Part shown: positions 58,522 to 64,000 of the stretch, piece after piece | How positions within the stretch are numbered: position 1 is the stretch's first letter | Layout of the letters: every line of letters starts with the position of its first letter | DNA from: Epilithonimonas arachidiradicis | GTDB taxonomy: Bacteria; Bacteroidota; Bacteroidia; Flavobacteriales; Weeksellaceae | Direction: 5' to 3' | Assembly: GCF_003610695.1 (NCBI RefSeq) | Contig: NZ_RAQH01000004.1 | Span: forward strand, 1-64,000 | DNA: 64,000 nt | Translations under genes and position numbers: made by a program | Notes under the pieces: model-generated | Databases searched by the model: none | The model's input: the letters and a program-made list of their open reading frames with translations, nothing else | What the model was told of the DNA's origin: nothing

Positions 58522-59388
58522 ATGCAAAATCGATTATTGTTTTTAATCACAGTCATTATAGGTCTTTTTGTTAAAGGGCAAAGTATTGATTTTAAATGGG
58601 AAAAAGATTCTATTAATGGGAAATTAGTTGATAAAATCGCAATGAGCGTGCCTTTCACTATCGAAAACAAAACGTATCGGTTTCAATTTGATTTAGGTGC
58701 TAATATGACTTTAATCTATGATAAATGCTTTGAAAAAACAGAGTTTATTAAGAATAAGAAAGTAGATGAAGCAATGGAAGCAGCTGGACACAAAGTTTTC
58801 ACTGTCGATCATCAGAATTTCAGTGTTGGAAAATTAAAAGTTGAGAATTATAAACTTAACGGGCTTTTGAACTTCGAACAGGAGGAAGCTTGCGGTGTTG
58901 TGGGAGCAGATTTGTTTCAAAATAAATATCTGATTATTGATTTTCCTAACCAAAAAATAACTGTAAGTGAACAATTAAAAACCACTAAAAAAATTGATTT
59001 TGTTGACATCAAGATTATTAATAACAAACCGATTCTTCCTGTAGAGATTGATGGTAAAGTGTATCATTTTCAATATGATACGGGTGCAAGTATTTTTCCA
59101 ATAGTTTCTTATAAAAAGAATTTTCAAAACTTAATTGATTCATCCAAAATTATTGAAAACTTTAATATCAGAAATTTTAATAATCCTCTGGTTGTAAAAG
59201 CAATAGAAACCAATAAAAATGTGATCATCGGAAAATCGGTATTCAATACCAAAGAGTTTTGGTTTACAGACGAAGATTACTTTTCCTTTGAACAACAGGG
59301 GCTCGACGGAGTAATGGGAAATGTTTTTTTCCTCGATAAAACAATAGTCATTGACTTTAAAAATAAAAAATTCGGAATCATAATTTAA
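58522..59388 (+). CDS. Retropepsin-like aspartyl protease homologue
   Basis: 288 residues with a signal peptide (about 1-20). Two half-domains are visible: FQFDLGANMTLI (about 52-63, D-L-G in place of DTG) and FQYDTGASIFPI (about 183-194, DTGAS). The fold would need both aspartates; Asp is kept in both, so activity is possible. Such proteins in Bacteroidetes are exported and uncharacterised. It is 14 bases upstream of the ABC ATPase gene. Confidence 0.82.
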   Translation: MQNRLLFLITVIIGLFVKGQSIDFKWEKDSINGKLVDKIAMSVPFTIENKTYRFQFDLGANMTLIYDKCFEKTEFIKNKKVDEAMEAAGHKVFTVDHQNFSVGKLKVENYKLNGLLNFEQEEACGVVGADLFQNKYLIIDFPNQKITVSEQLKTTKKIDFVDIKIINNKPILPVEIDGKVYHFQYDTGASIFPIVSYKKNFQNLIDSSKIIENFNIRNFNNPLVVKAIETNKNVIIGKSVFNTKEFWFTDEDYFSFEQQGLDGVMGNVFFLDKTIVIDFKNKKFGIII

Positions 59389-59402
59389 AAAAATATACTA
59401 TA

Positions 59403-60125
59403 ATGATAAACATTCAAAACCTTTCAAAAGTCTATAAAACAGAAGATGTTCAAACCAATGCGCTTAACAATGTAAGCCTGCAAATCAAAGAGGGCGAATT
59501 CGTTGCGATAATGGGACCTTCAGGTTGTGGAAAATCCACTTTTCTTAATATTCTTGGACTTTTAGACAGCGCTTCTTCAGGTTCTTACCAATTTGAATCG
59601 GTTGAAACTATTGGAACTTCTGAAAAGAAAAAATCAGAGATCAGAAAGAAAAACATCGGTTTCATTTTCCAGAATTTTAATCTGATTGATGAACTGACAG
59701 TTTATGAAAACATTGAATTACCATTAATTTACAACGGTGTTTCCTCCTCAGAAAGAAAAAGAAGAGTGGAAGAGATTATGGAGAAAATCAATATCGCTCA
59801 CAGAGCGAAACATTATCCACAGCAGCTTTCCGGCGGTCAACAACAGAGAGCAGCGGTTGCAAGGGCTTTGGTAACGAGACCAAAATTAATTCTGGCCGAT
59901 GAGCCAACAGGAAATCTAGATAGTTCCAACGGAAATGAGGTAATGAATCTCCTTGCAGAACTTCACAGAGAAGGTTCTACGATTGCAATGGTAACGCACT
60001 CGTCTTACGATGCAGGTTACGCTTCCAGAATCGTGAATATGAAAGATGGTGAAATTTTCTCCGAAGAACATTCTTCCCAAAGAAAAGATGTTTTCGAAAA
60101 AGCAGACGCAAAAAACTTCGAATAA
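59403..60125 (+). CDS. ABC transporter ATP-binding protein (MacB/LolD type)
   Basis: 240-residue ATPase driving the permeases that follow: Walker A GPSGCGKSTFLN (about 39-50), Q-loop FIFQNFNLIDELTV, signature LSGGQQQRAAVARALV, Walker B LILADEPTGNLDS and H-loop VTHSS. The MacB/LolD group couples ATP use to mechanical work on periplasmic substrates. A spacer with a hairpin repeat separates it from the first permease. Confidence 0.95.
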   Translation: MINIQNLSKVYKTEDVQTNALNNVSLQIKEGEFVAIMGPSGCGKSTFLNILGLLDSASSGSYQFESVETIGTSEKKKSEIRKKNIGFIFQNFNLIDELTVYENIELPLIYNGVSSSERKRRVEEIMEKINIAHRAKHYPQQLSGGQQQRAAVARALVTRPKLILADEPTGNLDSSNGNEVMNLLAELHREGSTIAMVTHSSYDAGYASRIVNMKDGEIFSEEHSSQRKDVFEKADAKNFE

Positions 60126-60134
60126 TTGTTAAAT

Positions 60135-60188
60135 AAGGATGTCTGATGATGGATGTTAGGTGAAAAATTTCCTACATCCAGCATCCTT
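60135..60188. repeat. GGATG hairpin within the ABC operon
   Basis: AAGGATGTCTGATGATGGATG and CATCCAGCATCCTT form imperfect arms around TGAAAAATTTCCTA. Inside the transcript, between ATPase and permease genes. Confidence 0.65.
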
Positions 60189-60208
60189 CCTGCAACAAAA
60201 AAATAATT

Positions 60209-62623
60209 ATGTTTAAAAATTGGCTCAAAATTGCCTTTATCAATTATAAAAAGAACTGGTTGTCTACCATCATTAATTTGTTTGGTTTAACCATCGGTTT
60301 GACAGGATTTATGCTCATCCTGATGCACTGGAATGACGAAGAATCCTTTGAAAAGTGGAATCCGAAAAAGGATGATATCTATTATTTCCAGACTTATTAC
60401 AAAAAAGATAATGTTTATGGAGGTGCTATCTCAATTCCTTTGGCAGAAAATGCATTGAAACGAATCTCGGAAGTCGAAGATTATGTTTTGATGAATGGTT
60501 CTGATATGTCCTACAAAATGACCACCAAACATACGACGGCTTATCAGAAAGGCGGGATGTCGGTCTCAGAGAATTTTTTCAACTTGTTCCCATTCAAATT
60601 AGTTGCCGGGAGTTATAAAGACGTTCTCAAAAATGATAACAACATTGCTATTTCTAATGTTGTGGCAAAGAATCTTTTCGGAAAAACGGATGTCGCAGGC
60701 GAAACGATAAAAATTAACACCACAGATTATATTGTTACAGCAGTCTATGAACTGCCGGCCGGAAACAGCCAGATGAAGCCTGATTTTGTCTACAAACCTG
60801 CTGAGCAAATCAAAAATGATAAAGAAGCTTGGGGCAATTTCAATTATGCCGGTTTTTTTTTACTGAAAAAAGGTGCTGATCCTAGAAGCTTTGAGAAAAA
60901 ATTCCTGGATATTATTATGCTTCGGGCAAAAATAAACTCTAAAGGTTCCGGAATGACACCTCAGCAGTTTATTGATACTTACGGACCGACAGATACACTG
61001 CTAACCCCGCTTGATAAAATAAAACTGCATTCAGAATCTACCTGGTTCGGGAAACCGGATTTCAAATCATTGATGATTCTGTTTACTTTATCTGTTCTGA
61101 TTGTGATTTTATCAGCCATTAATTTTATTAATCTTAAAACAGCGCAGGCTTCTCAACGTGCGAAAGAAATTGGGGTTAGAAAATCGATTGGAAGTACAAA
61201 ATCCAGTCTGGTTCTGCAATTTTTGATGGAAACTTTCCTGATTTGTTTTGCATCTTATCTTTTATCATTAGCGCTCACAGAAATTCTTTTGCCAAGTCTT
61301 AATAAGTTTTATAACAAGGAAATCGTGATGAACGACTGGCATATTTACTTCTATTCATTGGTGATGGTGGTTTTGGTTACGGTAATTTCCGGTCTTATTC
61401 CTGCTTTATATTTATCCAATTTCAAAGCCATAGAAACCCTGAAAGGAAACTTTGCAAGAAGCAGAAACGGTGTTTGGCTCAGAAACGGAATCCTGACTTT
61501 GCAATTAATCATTTCGTCATTCTTTATCATCGGCGGATTGATTGTCAACCAGCAGGTAAAACATATGATGAACAAAGATTTAGGTTTCAATGGAAATCAG
61601 ATTTTTCAGATTAATTTCAATGAATTCAATAACGGAAAACCTTGGCTGAAATATGAAAGACTGAGAACAGAAATGGCTAAAATACCCGGTGTAGAAAGTA
61701 TATCTTTTTCAGAAGCGCCTCCGGGAAGCAACAATCAAAGCAGTTCTAATATGGATTATCTGAATACCAGTATTCAGGCTCGCCACGGTTCAATCGACTA
61801 CAATTACCTTCAGTTTATGAATGTTAAACTTCTGAAAGGACGTTTTCTAAATCCGAAATTATCATCAGATACAATTGACAATGCATTGGTTAATGAAGCA
61901 TTTTTGAGAAAGTTCGGATGGACCAATGAGCAGGCAATGAAAAGGGAAGTCAGACCGGGGTTCGATAACAAACCTTATCATATCATAGGAATTGTGAAAG
62001 ATTTCAACATCAGAAGCTTAAAAAGCGAAGTAGAGCCGATGATATTCTTCCACTACAGAGAAACTTCCTGGAAACGGTATAATGTCAGTAATATTCAATT
62101 GAAATTAAAAGCAGACGATATCGACGGAACTGTTAAAAGATTGAAAAATTATTGGCAGAATAATGTAGAACCGGGTTATCCGTTTGATTCTTATTTTATT
62201 GATAAGCAATTTGCCAAAACTTTTGAAACTTATCAGAAACAGCAGACACTTTTCACCATCCTGAACGCAATGGTTTTGATGGTAGCTTTATTAGGATTAT
62301 TTGCTTTGTCTTCATTAATGATTGAGCAGAAACTGAAAGATGTGGCGATTAGAAAAACGTTGGGCGCATCAGACGGAACTTTAATTTTTGTTTTGACGAA
62401 ACAATTTCTTTGGATTACGTTAATTGCGGTTCTAATAAGTATTCCGATCAGTTATTATCTGATGAACGAATGGCTGAAAGATTTTGCCTACCGAATCGAT
62501 ATGCCGGTCTTACCATTCATCCTGAGTATGATTTTATTATTGATACTGACTTTTGCAGTCGTAAGTATCAAAGCTTATGAGGCAACAAAAGTGAATTTAG
62601 TTAAATATTTGAAATACGAATAA
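60209..62623 (+). CDS. MacB/FtsX-type ABC permease, copy 1
   Basis: 804-residue inner-membrane permease. The first membrane helix (about 20-40, STIINLFGLTIGLTGFMLI) is followed by a large periplasmic domain, then three helices with an FtsX domain around VLIVILSAINFINLKTAQASQRAKEIGVRKSIGS. A second, similar set follows near the C-terminus (AMVLMVALLGLFALSSLMI, AIRKTLGASDGT), so it is a full-length double FtsX protein. Probably exports or repels an unknown compound with the adaptor. A closely related gene follows in tandem. Confidence 0.93.
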   Translation: MFKNWLKIAFINYKKNWLSTIINLFGLTIGLTGFMLILMHWNDEESFEKWNPKKDDIYYFQTYYKKDNVYGGAISIPLAENALKRISEVEDYVLMNGSDMSYKMTTKHTTAYQKGGMSVSENFFNLFPFKLVAGSYKDVLKNDNNIAISNVVAKNLFGKTDVAGETIKINTTDYIVTAVYELPAGNSQMKPDFVYKPAEQIKNDKEAWGNFNYAGFFLLKKGADPRSFEKKFLDIIMLRAKINSKGSGMTPQQFIDTYGPTDTLLTPLDKIKLHSESTWFGKPDFKSLMILFTLSVLIVILSAINFINLKTAQASQRAKEIGVRKSIGSTKSSLVLQFLMETFLICFASYLLSLALTEILLPSLNKFYNKEIVMNDWHIYFYSLVMVVLVTVISGLIPALYLSNFKAIETLKGNFARSRNGVWLRNGILTLQLIISSFFIIGGLIVNQQVKHMMNKDLGFNGNQIFQINFNEFNNGKPWLKYERLRTEMAKIPGVESISFSEAPPGSNNQSSSNMDYLNTSIQARHGSIDYNYLQFMNVKLLKGRFLNPKLSSDTIDNALVNEAFLRKFGWTNEQAMKREVRPGFDNKPYHIIGIVKDFNIRSLKSEVEPMIFFHYRETSWKRYNVSNIQLKLKADDIDGTVKRLKNYWQNNVEPGYPFDSYFIDKQFAKTFETYQKQQTLFTILNAMVLMVALLGLFALSSLMIEQKLKDVAIRKTLGASDGTLIFVLTKQFLWITLIAVLISIPISYYLMNEWLKDFAYRIDMPVLPFILSMILLLILTFAVVSIKAYEATKVNLVKYLKYE

Positions 62624-62702
62624 AGATGGAAGCTAGAAGATAGATGCTGGAAGTTTTTCCATATAATAATTAACATCCATCTCCCCTCATCCATCTTCCA
62701 AC
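62622..62702. repeat. GATGGAAG hairpin between the two permease genes
   Basis: AAGATGGAAGCTAGAAGATA and CATCCATCTCC followed by CATCCATCTTCCA give an imperfect hairpin built from GATGGAAG words, starting at the first permease stop codon. Same type of placement as 60135-60188. Confidence 0.65.
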
Positions 62703-62716
62703 CTAAAAACGAAACT

Positions 62717-64000
62717 ATGCTAAACAACTGGCTCAAAATAGCATTCATCAATTACAAAAAAAACTGGCTTTCCACCATCATTAATTTGTTTGGATTAACG
62801 ATTGGACTGACAGGATTTATGCTCATCCTGATGCATTGGAATGATGAAGAATCCTACGAAAGATGGAATCCAAAAAAGGAAAACATCTACGCTTTCCAAA
62901 CTCACAACAAAGCAGAAAATACCTACGGAAATAATATTTCTGTTCCAATGGCAGAGCGTGCTGTAAAAGTGATTCCGGAGGTTAAGGATTTTGTCTTGTT
63001 CAATGGCTCGGGGATGGGTTATAAAATGACCACGAAAGTCAAAACCGTTTATCAGGGTGAAGGAATGTCGGCTTCAGAAAGTTTTTTTAATTTCTTCCCG
63101 TTCAGATTGGTCTCCGGAAGCTATAAAGATGCTTTGAAGGGTGATAAAGTAATGGCACTTTCCACAAAAGCAGCCAAAAATCTCTTCGGTAAAACCAATG
63201 TTGCAGGAGAAACTGTGAAAATCAATAATAAAAGTTTTGTTGTAACCGCAGTTTATGAATTGCCTGAAGCGAACAGCCAGATAAAACCGGATTTTATCTT
63301 CTCGCCGTATGAGCAGATGAAGGGTGATAAAGAACAGTGGGGGAATTTCAATTACGGCTGTTTCTTTTTGCTGAAACCCGGAACAGATGTAGAAGCTTTA
63401 CAACAGAAATTCTACGACAATATCTTTTTGTACCGAGCAAAAATCAGTGCGCAAGGTGCAGGGGTTACACCTCAAAAATATCTGGAACTGTATGGTCCTA
63501 CAGGAAGTTTGTTTACGCCGATTGACAAGATAAAACTGCACGCCAAAGCCTCTTGGTTTGGAAATGGAGATTTCAAAACGATGATGATTCTGTTTACGCT
63601 TTCTGTTTTGATTGTTGTTTTATCAGCCATTAATTTTATTAATCTGAAAACCGCTCAGGCATCTCAGCGTGCTAAAGAAATCGGCGTCAGAAAAGCAATT
63701 GGAAGTACCAAATCCAATCTTGTTCTTCAGTTTTTGTTGGAAACTTTTGTGATTTGTTTGGCGTCATATCTTTTGTCTTTGGCTTTAACAGAGCTTCTTT
63801 TACCAAGCTTCAACAAGTTTTACAACAAGGAAATCGTGATGAATGACTGGCATATTTACTTCTATTCATTCTTGATGGTTTTGGCGGTTACATTGATTTC
63901 GGGATTGATTCCTGCTACTTATCTAGCCAACTTCAAAGCTATTGAAACTTTGAAAGGAAATTTCGCCAGAAGTAAACACGGTATTTGGCTACGAAACGGG
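62717..64000 (+). CDS. MacB/FtsX-type ABC permease, copy 2 (truncated by window end)
   Basis: An open frame of 428 codons runs from the ATG at 62717 to the window end without a stop. Its N-terminus (MLNNWLKIAFINYKKNWL) and core (LSAINFINLKTAQASQRAKEI) nearly match copy 1, and DNA identity in blocks such as TTATGCTCATCCTGATGCA is high. It is a tandem paralogue from duplication, probably forming a heteromer with copy 1. The second FtsX half is outside this window. Confidence 0.9.
   Translation, partial: MLNNWLKIAFINYKKNWLSTIINLFGLTIGLTGFMLILMHWNDEESYERWNPKKENIYAFQTHNKAENTYGNNISVPMAERAVKVIPEVKDFVLFNGSGMGYKMTTKVKTVYQGEGMSASESFFNFFPFRLVSGSYKDALKGDKVMALSTKAAKNLFGKTNVAGETVKINNKSFVVTAVYELPEANSQIKPDFIFSPYEQMKGDKEQWGNFNYGCFFLLKPGTDVEALQQKFYDNIFLYRAKISAQGAGVTPQKYLELYGPTGSLFTPIDKIKLHAKASWFGNGDFKTMMILFTLSVLIVVLSAINFINLKTAQASQRAKEIGVRKAIGSTKSNLVLQFLLETFVICLASYLLSLALTELLLPSFNKFYNKEIVMNDWHIYFYSFLMVLAVTLISGLIPATYLANFKAIETLKGNFARSKHGIWLRNG

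Noticed and set aside
63337-63525. Short plus-strand frame near the window end
   Set aside because: It is a second-frame shadow within the second permease gene, which is open in another frame from 62717 to the end of the window.

Overview
The window is AT-rich bacterial chromosome from the Bacteroidota, class Flavobacteriia, most likely a Weeksellaceae member close to Chryseobacterium or Epilithonimonas. The evidence is the recurrent Bacteroidetes -7 promoter box TAnnTTTG, a protein with a type IX secretion C-terminal domain, a TonB receptor/thioredoxin pair, many Bacteroidetes-specific families (START-like, OstA-like, DUF4136, DUF5522, DUF2807) and intergenic hairpin repeats of a kind common in this group. 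I see no prophage, integrase, insertion sequence, CRISPR array, rRNA or tRNA. This is mostly core genome.

Layout. 1-2.4 kb: RNase P RNA (minus strand), then a secreted M64-type metallopeptidase and a lipoprotein. 2.5-5.6 kb: an ECF sigma factor with a membrane partner, then nusB, a DUF1573 lipoprotein and yajC. 5.6-8.0 kb (minus): a TlpA-like thioredoxin, a second thioredoxin-like protein and aroC. 8-13.3 kb: three short-chain dehydrogenases, mpl and a short AraC-type regulator. 13.3-16.7 kb (minus): thioredoxin, TonB receptor, Bax-inhibitor-like protein. 17-25.8 kb: tyrosine breakdown genes (homogentisate dioxygenase, 4-hydroxyphenylpyruvate dioxygenase, fumarylacetoacetase) with a CoA-transferase, a flavin reductase-like gene and hypotheticals between and after them. 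26-34.4 kb: a RelE/ParE-type toxin-antitoxin pair, an ABC exporter, truA, a phosphoesterase, an Smr protein, an esterase, yqgE, pdxH and an amidase. 34.5-42 kb (minus): a complete histidine operon hisG-D-C-B-H-A-F-IE, preceded by a histidine-rich leader peptide and an attenuator. 42-49.3 kb (minus): a class IV aminotransferase homologue, a START-like protein, an acetylornithine-type aminotransferase, an OstA-like protein, a Fur-family regulator and a Kup potassium transporter. 49.4-51.6 kb: small proteins, a lipoprotein and an ATP-cone/Mrr nuclease. 51.7-64 kb: a histidine kinase and NtrC-type regulator, divergent from an operon with a HlyD adaptor, a GIN-domain protein, a metallopeptidase, a retropepsin-like protein, an ABC ATPase and two tandem MacB/FtsX permeases. 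The second permease runs off the window.

Regulation. Four control regions can be read from the sequence: (1) the his attenuator, with five consecutive His codons followed by Phe-His, and mutually exclusive antiterminator and terminator pairings; (2) a sigma-54 promoter upstream of the efflux operon with two 16-bp palindromes 21 bp apart, probable sites for the adjacent NtrC-type regulator; (3) two 18-bp direct repeats 21 bp apart between the AraC-type gene and the SDR gene after it, matching the geometry of AraC half-sites; (4) a probable small RNA on the minus strand near 21.64-21.71 kb, with its own -7 box and intrinsic terminator. Five genes have exactly four bases between the -7 box and the ATG, which predicts leaderless or nearly leaderless mRNAs. 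Several families of short intergenic hairpins recur, including one 65-bp element lying just upstream of three unrelated genes.
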